From contig NZ_CP009288.1 in NCBI RefSeq assembly GCF_000756615.1, positions 2,604,001-2,668,000 of the forward strand: a DNA stretch of 64,000 nucleotides, written 5' to 3'. Source of the stretch: Paenibacillus durus. GTDB taxonomy: Bacteria > Bacillota > Bacilli > Paenibacillales > Paenibacillaceae. Within the stretch, counting starts at the first letter, position 1, and each line of letters opens with the position of its first letter. The notes beneath the pieces were generated by a model, which did no database searches, was not told the DNA's origin, and saw only the letters and a list, made by a program, of their open reading frames with translations. A program made the translations under genes and the position numbers. Positions 43,974 to 53,103 of this stretch are shown piece by piece.

Positions 43974-44819
43974 TTATACCGAAACCGTCATTCGCTCGGA
44001 ATCGAGTGTGAACTGATCCCATTTTGCCTTGATTTCAACAGGCGTATACTTGCTGAATTTCTTGAATTCTTTGATCAAGTGGGATTGATCGTAATATCCC
44101 TGCTCATCAATAACCTCGAAGGGCTCAAGGTTATGCTTCAGCATCATAATGAGCGAGTGTTGAAACCGTATGATTTGGGTGAACATCTTGGGGGAGATGC
44201 CGAGGGTGTCTTCAAATTTAATGCGGATATATCTCGTAGAGTAGCCGGTTGCGTCGGCGAGTTGATTGATCGTGATGTTTCCTTTGCTGTGATAGATCTG
44301 ATTGATGCAGTAGTCAATAAGATTGGGCGATTGATAGACGTCGAGCAAAGTGCCGAGCAAATATTTTTCGAAATAATGGATACGCAGTTGAAACTCATCA
44401 TGCCGCAAAATATCCTCGTAAATCCCGAGCTTGCCTTTAACGAGATCCATCAGCGGGATTTCGGTTTCCAGCGCTTCTTTCAGACTCAATTTCCGGTTAA
44501 TGCCTGACTCCGGCAAGAATCTGACTCCGAAGTAGGTGGTTCCAGCCTGAAAATGAATCTGCCGGGTTTGCAGGACGCTTCCGCATACGTGCGAGTAAGG
44601 CCTCAGCGGGTCGCAGCCGAACAGAATATCGACGCAGCCGTCAGGCAGCACCCGGATGATGTCGGAATCCCGATTCATTTTGAATTGGAAGTACAGAACG
44701 GAATGGTTCAGCTTGGAACAGTAGTTGACCGATTTCTCTATATAATATTCCGTATCCATTTCGAAACCGATTTGCACAGGAACAAATGTACAGGTTGAAA
44801 GCTTGCCGTTTTGACCCAT
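43974..44819 (-). CDS. AraC family transcriptional regulator
   Basis: A 281-residue regulator: an N-terminal ligand domain of unknown specificity (VLPDGCVDILFG is a common motif in this group) and a C-terminal double helix-turn-helix (about 170-270; ITINQLADATGYSTRYIRIKF). ATG behind GGGAGG. It lies convergent to the amine oxidase and divergent from the membrane-protein and deacetylase genes, so it may control either; not determined by sequence. Confidence 0.85.
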   Translation of the reverse strand: MGQNGKLSTCTFVPVQIGFEMDTEYYIEKSVNYCSKLNHSVLYFQFKMNRDSDIIRVLPDGCVDILFGCDPLRPYSHVCGSVLQTRQIHFQAGTTYFGVRFLPESGINRKLSLKEALETEIPLMDLVKGKLGIYEDILRHDEFQLRIHYFEKYLLGTLLDVYQSPNLIDYCINQIYHSKGNITINQLADATGYSTRYIRIKFEDTLGISPKMFTQIIRFQHSLIMMLKHNLEPFEVIDEQGYYDQSHLIKEFKKFSKYTPVEIKAKWDQFTLDSERMTVSV

Positions 44820-45038
44820 CAGATGACCTCCCGCTGGTATTCAAGTCAAGTCATTCCGCAATCGGATTTAATTAAAATTTAAACAATTCAATTTGTTAAT
44901 TATGTTAATATAGGTTACATTACATAGTCAATGAAAATAATTCATGATTTTCATGTCGGTTTCTTGTTCCCTTTTTTCCTATAAAGCGACAAGAAGTGCG
45001 CCTATGATTGAATAAAAAAGCAGCACAGTAACGCAAGA

Positions 45039-45055
45039 TGTTGAATTAGTTGACA
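45039..45055 (+). promoter_or_regulatory. GlnR-like site, one mismatch
   Basis: TGTTGAATTAGTTGACA differs from the vnfH upstream GlnR box (61201) at two of 17 positions and from the consensus at one. It lies 50 bases before the small membrane-protein gene. The rest of 44820-45104 shows nothing else. Confidence 0.35.
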
Positions 45056-45104
45056 TTAATGCGGCTGCTTGGCGAAATTTGTCGATCAAGGAGGGGATGA
45101 GATC

Positions 45105-45464
45105 ATGAAAAAGGGTTTCGCACTGACGGCGCCGAGATATTCATTCGTTGCGCTGGCGTCAAGTTCGTTGATGCTCTTGCTGCATACCGTTCACCTGCTG
45201 CTTGCTCCGGCTCTGGCCCAGGCCGCGCACCAGCATGCACACACTCAGCAGATGGACCACAGCGGGCCATTGACCTACCTGATTGTGACAGGGATTCTGG
45301 GCATTTCCGCCGTGTGCGTCTACTGCGCGGTTCGGCAGCTGGCAGCGGCGCGCAGCCAGAAGCATCGCGGCGGATCGGCGGTGCTCTGCAGCGCAATGTC
45401 CGTAGTATCAATCGGTATAACGGGATATACCCTGTTGTCCGTCGCCCGGCATTTCATGAGCTGA
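45105..45464 (+). CDS. small membrane protein with His-rich loop
   Basis: 119 residues with three hydrophobic segments (about 15-35, 53-75, 92-112). The loop after the first reads HQHAHTQQMDH, a possible metal-binding patch; with a copper enzyme nearby, metal handling is a guess only. ATG follows AAGGAGGGG. The deacetylase gene starts 36 bases on, so they are probably cotranscribed. Family not recognised. Confidence 0.6.
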   Translation: MKKGFALTAPRYSFVALASSSLMLLLHTVHLLLAPALAQAAHQHAHTQQMDHSGPLTYLIVTGILGISAVCVYCAVRQLAAARSQKHRGGSAVLCSAMSVVSIGITGYTLLSVARHFMS

Positions 45465-45499
45465 CAGGAAAAGAAACTTGTTGATGGAGGAGATACGCC

Positions 45500-46630
45500 T
45501 TGAGTTTACAAACCGGGTTCATTTACGACGAAAGTTATTTTTGGCATGATGCCGGAAACGGGGTGCTTGGCTGGCGGGCCGGCGGATGGCTGGAGCCGGA
45601 CACCTATGCAGAGAATCCGGCGACCAAGCGGCGTCTGAAAAATCTTCTGGATCGGAGCGGCTTTATCAAGGAATTAAAATCCATCGCCCCCCGGAAGGCA
45701 ACTCCTGAAGAAATCGCGCTGTTTCATACCCCTGAGTATATCAATAAGGTAAAAGCCTTGAGCGATCAGCAAGGCGGCGATGCGGGAATGATGGCGATCG
45801 TCGGCATCGGCTCTTACGAAATCGCGCAGCTGTCGACAGGCGGGGCGCTGACAGCGGTGGACGCAGTGATGAAGAGGGAAGCGGCTAATGTTTATGCGTT
45901 GACGAGACCGCCCGGACATCATGCGGAACGTGATAACGGAATGGGATTTTGCCTATTTAACAATGTGGCTGTCGCCGCGAATTATGCCCGTGAACAATAC
46001 GGCCTGAAGCGCATTCTGATTATTGATTGGGATGTGCACCATGGAAATGGAACGGAAAGCGGCTTCTATGACGACAATGAGATCCTGTTCGTCTCCCTGC
46101 ATCAGGAATTCAACTTTCCTTATAACAGGGGCTTCGTCAGCGACATAGGGGAAGGCAAAGGACTCGGCTACAACGTGAATATTCCTCTGCCGGCCGGAAC
46201 CGGTAATGCCGGGTATCTCTACGCACTTGAGAAGGTTGTCTCTCCGATTGCGGAACAGTTCGAGCCTGAACTGATTCTGGTGTCGGCAGGACAGGATGCC
46301 AGTCCCTTTGATCCGTTATCGCAAATGATGGTTACGGCGGCGGGGTTTGGAGAGATTGCGGCTTTTGTGAAGGGAATGGCGGAGCGTCTCTGTCAAGGAC
46401 GATTGGCTGTCTGCCATGAGGGCGGCTACAGCACGGGTTATGTTCCGTTTTGCAGCTTGCGAATCATCGAGTCGCTTAGCGGGAAGAAGAGCGCTGTGGA
46501 AGGAGATCCCTTTCAGATGGGAATTCAAGGTCTGCCAACGAATACGTTGTTCCCCCACCAGAAAGAGGCGGTCGATCAAGTTGTAAAAATACAGTCTGAA
46601 TTTTGGGATATAGGTAAGGGGTTAGCATAA
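45500..46630 (+). CDS. histone deacetylase-like (class II) amidohydrolase
   Basis: A 376-residue zinc amidohydrolase. RPPGHHAERD (His-His), DWDVHHGNGTE (Asp and His zinc ligands) and SAGQDAS (Asp) are the active site; bacterial members deacetylate acetylpolyamines or other acetyl-amines. TTG start behind GGAGGAG. Its position between an amine oxidase and a MoaF-like gene supports amine metabolism, but the following genes are sugar-related, so the substrate is open. Confidence 0.88.
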   Translation: MSLQTGFIYDESYFWHDAGNGVLGWRAGGWLEPDTYAENPATKRRLKNLLDRSGFIKELKSIAPRKATPEEIALFHTPEYINKVKALSDQQGGDAGMMAIVGIGSYEIAQLSTGGALTAVDAVMKREAANVYALTRPPGHHAERDNGMGFCLFNNVAVAANYAREQYGLKRILIIDWDVHHGNGTESGFYDDNEILFVSLHQEFNFPYNRGFVSDIGEGKGLGYNVNIPLPAGTGNAGYLYALEKVVSPIAEQFEPELILVSAGQDASPFDPLSQMMVTAAGFGEIAAFVKGMAERLCQGRLAVCHEGGYSTGYVPFCSLRIIESLSGKKSAVEGDPFQMGIQGLPTNTLFPHQKEAVDQVVKIQSEFWDIGKGLA

Positions 46631-46662
46631 CAATTCTATTTCATTTTCCCGGAGGGTTGATT

Positions 46663-47976
46663 ATGAGACAAGCACGAAGCTTCATTTTAATCACAATGAT
46701 ATGTTTACTCGTTGTTACTCTGGCCGCCTGCGGCTCCGGCAATAACACAGGAACGGATAAAGCTTCAGGCTCTGATGCGCAGAGCGGCACCGAAAAAATC
46801 ACCCTGACTCTTCAAACCCCTGTAACCGGACAGGAAAGAGTCTCTGATAAAATCATTGCGGATTATCAAGCGGAGCATCCGAATGTAACGATTAAAGTGG
46901 ATGCGCTCGATCTCGGCGCCCATAATGTAAAGCTGAACACGCAGGCGGCCGCCGGAGCGCTATCGGATATCGTCGTAGTGAACGCGGGCGCCGCGATGCA
47001 GCCTTTTGTCGATGCCGGACTGCTTGCCCCGCTGGACGACATTCTGGAGAAGGACGGTCTGAAGGATACCTTCCTTCCGCTGGTTCTGGACGGCTATAAA
47101 TTCAATGATCAGCAATATGCGCTGCCGATGGCGTATAATCTGACCGCTTTGTTCTATAACAAGGCCTTGTTTGAGAAGATTGGGGCCGAGGTTCCCACAA
47201 CGTTCGAAGAGCTGGTGGAGGTTTCGAAGAAATTCAAAGCCGCGGGCATTCTCCCCATCGCCCTTGCCGAGAAGGAGGCGTGGACGGGAGGGCTCTTGTT
47301 CGGATCTGTTCTGACGCGGCAAAACGGCGGCCCGGGATTCATTAAAGATGTCCTTGACGGCAAAAGAAATTTCCAAGATCCCGACTTTGTTGAATCAATC
47401 AAGAAATTTGAGGATTTGATCAAGGCCGGAGCGTTCCAGGAAGGGGTAACGGCGGTCGATTATTTTACGGGACTGAACCAGTTCCTTAACGGAGAAGCGG
47501 CCATGCATATTAACGGCACCTGGATCAGCGCCGCCTTCCCGACAGCCAAAGCGATCAATGATCTGCGAGTTACGGAATTCCCGACGGTTAACGGCAAAGG
47601 GCAGATCACCGACTTCAGCGCCGGACCCGGCATTGCGCTTGCTGTCTCCTCCAAGGGCAAGCATACCGAGCAGGCCAAGGATTTTGTCCACTATTATATG
47701 ATGCATTTCCCAAGCGTTTCGCTGGATATGGATAATGCGATCGGCATTGCGCAGAAGATCGACGGAGATTTGAAAGCGAAGGGATACAGCGATCTGAACA
47801 TTCAGATTCAGGAACTGTTCACCAAGATCAAGCGGGTCGAGCCGGTGGACGCCAATCTGAACGCCGCAACCTCGGAAGCGCATAATAAGACGCTGCAAAA
47901 CCTGTTCATCGACCCTAACGTCAAGCCGGAGGATGTCGCCAAAGAGTATCAGGATGCTTATGAGGCCAATAAGTAG
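46663..47976 (+). CDS. sugar ABC importer substrate-binding lipoprotein
   Basis: About 437 residues; signal peptide with lipobox LAAC (Cys at about 24), then a family 1 extracellular solute-binding fold of the carbohydrate uptake type. GGAGGG precedes ATG 46663. It heads an operon with two permeases and a GH3 glucosidase, so a beta-glucoside or other oligosaccharide is the likely ligand. The ATPase subunit is not here; a shared MsmX-type ATPase is expected. Confidence 0.88.
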   Translation: MRQARSFILITMICLLVVTLAACGSGNNTGTDKASGSDAQSGTEKITLTLQTPVTGQERVSDKIIADYQAEHPNVTIKVDALDLGAHNVKLNTQAAAGALSDIVVVNAGAAMQPFVDAGLLAPLDDILEKDGLKDTFLPLVLDGYKFNDQQYALPMAYNLTALFYNKALFEKIGAEVPTTFEELVEVSKKFKAAGILPIALAEKEAWTGGLLFGSVLTRQNGGPGFIKDVLDGKRNFQDPDFVESIKKFEDLIKAGAFQEGVTAVDYFTGLNQFLNGEAAMHINGTWISAAFPTAKAINDLRVTEFPTVNGKGQITDFSAGPGIALAVSSKGKHTEQAKDFVHYYMMHFPSVSLDMDNAIGIAQKIDGDLKAKGYSDLNIQIQELFTKIKRVEPVDANLNAATSEAHNKTLQNLFIDPNVKPEDVAKEYQDAYEANK

Positions 47977-47990
47977 ACGGATTGCCGCCG

Positions 47991-48011
47991 AGGGGGACTC
48001 CGGGTCCCTCT
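47991..48011 (+). other. intergenic hairpin after the binding-protein gene
   Basis: AGGGGGAC pairs with GTCCCTCT (one G-U) without a T run. Such hairpins often protect or partly terminate binding-protein mRNA so that it exceeds permease mRNA. Confidence 0.5.
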
Positions 48012-48054
48012 GGGCGTTACCGGATTATTTTGTTAAGAAGAAGGGGGATTTGGG

Positions 48055-48936
48055 ATGAACGGAGGATTGCGGGTACCCAGAAGAATCTATGCCGTCTTTG
48101 TGCTCCCGTCCTTGCTGGTCTATCTGCTGCTGGTCTTCTTTCCCATTCTGACATCGGTCTATTTCTCCATGCTGAACTGGTCAGGAATCGGGAAATCGAA
48201 GTTTATCGGTCTGCAAAATTTTGTTAATCTCTTCACGAAAGACCCGGTATTCTGGACCTCGCTCAAGAACACGTTTTTGATTGTCGGTTATTCTCTGATT
48301 GAGCTGCCGTTAACTTTTCTTATCGCCATTCTGGTCAACCGCCACGTCCGGCGGTCCAATTTTCTCATCTCCGTCTACTTTATCCCGATCATCATGTCGA
48401 GCGTTGTGGTGGGCCAATTGTGGAAGGCGATATACAACCCGGTATCGCAGGGGGGAATGCTGAACAAAATCCTCATTTCCACCGGGCTGGAGAGCTGGAC
48501 AAAAGCTTGGATTGCCGATCCTTCAACCGCCATTTACGCGCTGATTATTGTCGGGATGTGGCAGGTGTTCGGCTATTATGTCCTGCTGTATTTTACCGCT
48601 ATCCGCGGCATTCCGGACGAGTTGTTCGAAGCGGCCCGCATAGACGGAGCCGAAGGCTTGAAAGCGGACCTGCATATTACCCTTCCTTTGGTTGGTTATG
48701 TCATTAAAATTTCAACGATCCTGATGGTGGTGGGCGCGCTGAAAGCCTTTGACATCGTGCTCGTCATGACGGGCGGCGGTCCCGCGCATAAAACGGAGGT
48801 CATCTCCTCCTATATGTACAACATGTCCTTCATTTCGCTGAAATACGGTTACGGAAGCGCGTTGTCGACGGTGCTGGTGCTGCTGTGCCTGATCGCGACC
48901 GTCATTATGAATAAAGCGTTCAAGCGTTTTGATTGA
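48055..48936 (+). CDS. sugar ABC importer permease, MalF/UgpA type
   Basis: 293 residues, six membrane helices. The cytoplasmic EAA loop reads EAARIDGAEGLKADLHITLP, the contact for the ATPase. ATG behind AAGGGGG. The next permease starts 29 bases after. Confidence 0.9.
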   Translation: MNGGLRVPRRIYAVFVLPSLLVYLLLVFFPILTSVYFSMLNWSGIGKSKFIGLQNFVNLFTKDPVFWTSLKNTFLIVGYSLIELPLTFLIAILVNRHVRRSNFLISVYFIPIIMSSVVVGQLWKAIYNPVSQGGMLNKILISTGLESWTKAWIADPSTAIYALIIVGMWQVFGYYVLLYFTAIRGIPDELFEAARIDGAEGLKADLHITLPLVGYVIKISTILMVVGALKAFDIVLVMTGGGPAHKTEVISSYMYNMSFISLKYGYGSALSTVLVLLCLIATVIMNKAFKRFD

Positions 48937-48965
48937 GAAATCCGAAAAAACAGGTGGTGAACACA

Positions 48966-49847
48966 TTGAAAAGCGCGGTTATGGAACAGTCGATAGTGAA
49001 AGCGCGAAGAGCCGGGAGCAGACGCATCAGCTTGAAGAAGGTTCTCATACGCGGCCCTTTATTGATTCTTGTAGTGACTCAGGTATATCCCCTGTTCTGG
49101 CTGCTGCTGTATTCCCTTAAGACGACCGACGAGATCATGAAGGGAAGCTTTATTGCGCTGCCGGATTCCTTCCGGTGGGAGAATTATGCGAAAGCATTCG
49201 TGGAGGGGCATTACCTGCAATATTTATGGAACAGCATTGTGGTTACATGCATCACCGTGGCAGTCACCCTATTTTTAAGCACGATGGTGTCGTATGCGGT
49301 AGCCCGGTTCAAGTCCCGAATGGCCAAGCCGGTTATGCTGCTGTTCATGATTGGCATCATGATCCCGATTCAGTCTACATTGCTGCCGCTGATGATTATT
49401 TTCAGAAAAATCGGAATATTGGACACGCATCTATCCCTGATTCTGCCTTACGTCGCCTTTTCCATACCGATTGCCGTCATGATCATGTCCGGTTTTATGC
49501 GAGACATTCCCTATGAACTGGAAGAGTCCGCTTTTATGGATGGGGCCTCGATTCTGCGCATGTTCTTCAGCATTGCCCTGCCGATCTGCATGCCGCCGGT
49601 CATGACCGTCTGCATTCTTACCTTTATCAGTAACTGGAATGAGTATATTATGGCGGCTACCTTTCTCTCATCGGTCGATTTAAGGACGCTGCCGTTTGGA
49701 ACTAACAGCTTTATGAGCCAGAACAGTACGGATTACGGAGCTTTGGGCGCGTATCTGGTAATGTCTGTTCTGCCGGTGATCCTTGTCTATTTCTTTCTGT
49801 CGGAAAAAATCACCAGCGGCATGATGGCGGGAGCCGTTAAAGGCTGA
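48966..49847 (+). CDS. sugar ABC importer permease, MalG/UgpE type
   Basis: About 293 residues, six membrane helices; EAA loop EESAFMDGASILRMFFSIALP. TTG 48966 follows AGGTGGTG and is the best start; a longer frame from 48933 overlaps the MalF-type gene. Pairs with the preceding permease. Confidence 0.88.
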   Translation: MKSAVMEQSIVKARRAGSRRISLKKVLIRGPLLILVVTQVYPLFWLLLYSLKTTDEIMKGSFIALPDSFRWENYAKAFVEGHYLQYLWNSIVVTCITVAVTLFLSTMVSYAVARFKSRMAKPVMLLFMIGIMIPIQSTLLPLMIIFRKIGILDTHLSLILPYVAFSIPIAVMIMSGFMRDIPYELEESAFMDGASILRMFFSIALPICMPPVMTVCILTFISNWNEYIMAATFLSSVDLRTLPFGTNSFMSQNSTDYGALGAYLVMSVLPVILVYFFLSEKITSGMMAGAVKG

Positions 49848-49879
49848 TCGCGAAATCATTTAAGCGGGAGGACGAGCTG

Positions 49880-52171
49880 TTGCGCGAAGACATTCAATCA
49901 TTCATTGAACAGATGACACTGGAGGAAAAGGCGGGGCTGTGCTCCGGTCTCGATTTCTGGCATACGAAAGGGATCGAGCGGCTTGGCATCCCCTCTCTGA
50001 TGCTGACCGACGGTCCGCATGGGCTGCGCAAGCAAAGCTCTTCCCCGGATCACCTCGGTCTGTCCGACAGCGTGCCTGCGACCTGCTTTCCATCGGCGGC
50101 GGGCCTCTCCAATTCATGGGACCGCGCTCTTATCGAGCGGATCGGGCAAGCATTGGGGATCGAGTGCCGGGCGGAGGATGTTGCCATTCTGCTTGGACCC
50201 GGGGCCAATATCAAGCGCTCTCCGCTATGCGGACGAAATTTCGAATATTTCTCAGAGGACCCCTATTTATCTTCGGAAATGGCGGCTCATCATATCATGG
50301 GGGTGCAGAGCCAGGGGGTGGGAGCCTCGCTCAAGCATTTTGCGGCCAACAACCAGGAGCACCGGAGAATGACGGTCGATGCGGTCATCGATGAGCGGAC
50401 TCTAAGGGAAATTTATTTGGCCAGCTTCGAAGGCGCCGTGAAGAAGGCGAAGCCCTGGACGGTCATGTGCGCTTACAACCGTTTGAACGGCGAATACTGC
50501 TCGGAGCATGACACGCTTTTGAAGGGTATTTTAAGGCGGGAGTGGGGATTCGACGGATTCGTCGTCTCCGATTGGGGGGCGGTGAATGACCGGGTCAAAG
50601 GGCTGACCGCCGGTTTGGAATTGGAGATGCCGTCAAACGAGGGGAAAGGCGATCTCAGCATCATCCAAGCCGTCCAGAGCGGCGAAATGCCCGAAGCCGT
50701 CCTGGATCAAGCGGTCCACCGGCTGCTATCCGTTATTCTCAAAGCGGCGAATTCGCTAGAGCCCGCTGCCGCATTCGATAAAGAGGCGCATCACCGGCTG
50801 GCCAGACAGGCGGCGGCTGAGAGTATGGTTCTGCTCAAAAATGAAGGGTCGATTCTGCCTTTACGCCGGGAAGGGAGAATCGCCGTGATTGGTGAGCTGG
50901 CGGTAAAGCCCCGATACCAAGGCGGGGGCAGTTCGCATATTCATCCGACCCGGCTTGACGATATTTTCGAAGAGATGAAACGAACGGCAGGGGAGTCTGC
51001 CGAGCTGATTTTTGCGCAAGGGTATCATCTTCATACGGACGATACCGATCATCTACTGCTGGAAGAGGCGGTAAGAGCGGCGGCGTCTTCCTCTGTGGCC
51101 GTACTTTTCGCAGGGCTGCCGGACCGCTACGAGTCGGAGGGGTATGACCGAACCCATTTGAACATCCCTTATAACCAGGTCCGTTTGATTGAAGCGCTAT
51201 CTCAAGTACAGCCTAATCTGGTTGTAGTACTGAGCAACGGCGCCCCGGTGGAAATGCCCTGGATCACTAAAGTTAAAGGCGTCTTGGAAGCTTATTTGGG
51301 CGGTCAGGGACTGGGCGGGGCGATTGCCGATCTGTTGTTCGGCGAGGTGAATCCAAACGGCAAGCTGGCCGAAACGTTTCCTATGCGGCTTGAGAACAAT
51401 CCTTCCTATTTGAATTTTCCGGGAGAGGGCGACCGCGCCGAGTACAAAGAGGGCCTGTTTGTGGGCTACCGTTACTATGACGCAATGAAGATCAAGCCTT
51501 TGTTTCCCTTTGGCTACGGATTGAGCTATACGAGCTTTGACTATACCGACATCGAGCTGGACAAGAAGGAAATACAGGATACGGAAACCGTTCAAGTTCA
51601 CGTTAGCGTCAAAAATTCAGGCGACCGGGCCGGTAAAGAAATCATTCAGCTGTATGTCCGTGATATCGAAAGCAGAGTGATCCGCCCGGACAAGGAGTTA
51701 AAGGGATTTGCCAAGGTCGAGCTTCAGCCGGAAGAAGAAAAGACCGTTTCGTTTACGCTGGACAAAAGGGCTTTTGCCTATTACAACGTCACTTTAAAAG
51801 ACTGGCATGTGGAGACGGGCGAATTCGATATCTTGATCGGCAAGTCGTCGAGAGACATCGTGCTGTGTGAGCGAATCGTTGTCCGCTCTACCACGAAAAT
51901 CAACCGGACCGTTACCCGTAACACGGCGCTGGCCGATGTATTGGAGCTTCCGGACGCTGAACCGCTCATTCGGGAGCTGCTCCAAGAAAGCCCTTTTGCC
52001 CGGGTCGATGCGCAGGATGAAGTTTCGGCCGAAATGCTGGCGGCTTTTGTGAAATTTATGCCCCTGCGGTCGTTGACGGCCTTCGGCAGCTCGATCACGG
52101 ATGACAGGCTGGAGCGCCTTCTCCTTGTATTAAACGGTGCAAATTCAGAAGGCTATGAGGAGGAGAGTTGA
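49880..52171 (+). CDS. glycoside hydrolase family 3 beta-glucosidase
   Basis: About 763 residues, no signal peptide: intracellular hydrolysis of the imported sugar. Order: TIM-barrel domain with the nucleophile Asp in VVSDWGAV, the alpha/beta sandwich (LKNEGSILPL onward), a fibronectin III-like domain (VKNSGDRAGKEIIQLYV) and an extra helical C-terminal tail of about 90 residues. TTG start behind GGGAGG, 30 bases after the permease. Some GH3 members act on xylosides; substrate not fixed by sequence. Confidence 0.9.
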   Translation: MREDIQSFIEQMTLEEKAGLCSGLDFWHTKGIERLGIPSLMLTDGPHGLRKQSSSPDHLGLSDSVPATCFPSAAGLSNSWDRALIERIGQALGIECRAEDVAILLGPGANIKRSPLCGRNFEYFSEDPYLSSEMAAHHIMGVQSQGVGASLKHFAANNQEHRRMTVDAVIDERTLREIYLASFEGAVKKAKPWTVMCAYNRLNGEYCSEHDTLLKGILRREWGFDGFVVSDWGAVNDRVKGLTAGLELEMPSNEGKGDLSIIQAVQSGEMPEAVLDQAVHRLLSVILKAANSLEPAAAFDKEAHHRLARQAAAESMVLLKNEGSILPLRREGRIAVIGELAVKPRYQGGGSSHIHPTRLDDIFEEMKRTAGESAELIFAQGYHLHTDDTDHLLLEEAVRAAASSSVAVLFAGLPDRYESEGYDRTHLNIPYNQVRLIEALSQVQPNLVVVLSNGAPVEMPWITKVKGVLEAYLGGQGLGGAIADLLFGEVNPNGKLAETFPMRLENNPSYLNFPGEGDRAEYKEGLFVGYRYYDAMKIKPLFPFGYGLSYTSFDYTDIELDKKEIQDTETVQVHVSVKNSGDRAGKEIIQLYVRDIESRVIRPDKELKGFAKVELQPEEEKTVSFTLDKRAFAYYNVTLKDWHVETGEFDILIGKSSRDIVLCERIVVRSTTKINRTVTRNTALADVLELPDAEPLIRELLQESPFARVDAQDEVSAEMLAAFVKFMPLRSLTAFGSSITDDRLERLLLVLNGANSEGYEEES

Positions 52172-52172
52172 A

Positions 52173-52991
52173 ATGATCGAACATTCAAAAAAACCTGAAT
52201 ATATCAGTGTCGGCGAGCTGTCGGTGGGATTCAGCGAACACAGCCTGGCGCCGACGCATGAGTTGGAGGGCAGCGAATACACATTTTATTATGAAGAGGG
52301 AAAAATAACACGGCTAACTTTCATCGACAGCGAACAGGTGAAATGGGTGATAGCTGTCGGCGGTTCGGAGCAGAGCTATGTATCCTTTTACAACGCGGTA
52401 AGTCCAAGACCTCATTGGTATTTCATTGATTTCATTATTGAGGGTGGCGATGAGGCCAAGCAATCCGTATCCATCCTACTGAATTTACGCAGCAATATAG
52501 CCTTGGTCATCACAGGCATTCTTCCGGGTGCGGCAGAGATGCAGATACCTATCATTCAGCGGGCGAAGGAAGCGCTACCTCTGTCCTCAGTAACCTGCTC
52601 TTTTGAACACGCCTCAATCGATGCTCCGTTTACAGCGCTTACGCCGCGCTGCGAAGAGACAACCGAGCTAATAGGCAAAAGGATCGAGTTCGTATATAGC
52701 TCCAAGGATGTGTACGAGCATATTTATCTGAACGAGAAAATGTACACTTGGCATTGCATCAATGGCAGCGAAAAAGGATTATGCGATACGGACCGCTGCT
52801 TCTATTATAAGCTGGATGATGAATTCTACCTGTTTGTATGGATGGAGAAGGTTATTCCTACTCTGGGCATTGTGCTGGAGGATCTTAAGGCGATGCGGTC
52901 ATACGGAAAAATATACGGGTACGAGTCCCATGATGCGGGAACAACCGCCAACTTTCCCGTCGGCTCGTATGCCAAAGAGAAACAGTCCTAG
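52173..52991 (+). CDS. MoaF-like protein
   Basis: About 272 residues in two lipocalin-like halves. The C-terminal half, with TWHCINGSEKGLCDTDRC and YLFVWMEKVIPTLG, matches the MoaF C-terminal domain; MoaF genes accompany monoamine (tyramine) oxidation in enterobacteria despite an older molybdenum-cofactor label. ATG 52173 directly follows the GH3 stop, behind GAGGAGGAG. The amine oxidase nearby makes an amine-related role more likely than a sugar one, though it is cotranscribed with the GH3 gene. Confidence 0.75.
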   Translation: MIEHSKKPEYISVGELSVGFSEHSLAPTHELEGSEYTFYYEEGKITRLTFIDSEQVKWVIAVGGSEQSYVSFYNAVSPRPHWYFIDFIIEGGDEAKQSVSILLNLRSNIALVITGILPGAAEMQIPIIQRAKEALPLSSVTCSFEHASIDAPFTALTPRCEETTELIGKRIEFVYSSKDVYEHIYLNEKMYTWHCINGSEKGLCDTDRCFYYKLDDEFYLFVWMEKVIPTLGIVLEDLKAMRSYGKIYGYESHDAGTTANFPVGSYAKEKQS

Positions 52992-53021
52992 CGGCTATAT
53001 AATAAAACATCTGGTAAACGA

Positions 53022-53074
53022 TGGGGGATGTCCCGAAAGCAGTGGTGAGTTGCTTCCGGAGCATCCCCCTTTTT
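53022..53074. terminator. terminator between the MoaF-like and MFS genes
   Basis: GGGGGATG pairs with CATCCCCC, with inner CCG/CGG and AAGCA/TGCTT pairs, then TTTTT. Convergent genes on both sides. Confidence 0.8.
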
Positions 53075-53103
53075 CCAGCTATCATCTTGGGATCATTCTC
53101 AAG

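Noticed and set aside
52173..52991. MoaF-like gene as a molybdenum cofactor gene tied to nitrogenase
   Set aside because: The MoaF label comes from the monoamine regulon; it belongs to the GH3 operon and lies on the far side of unrelated genes.
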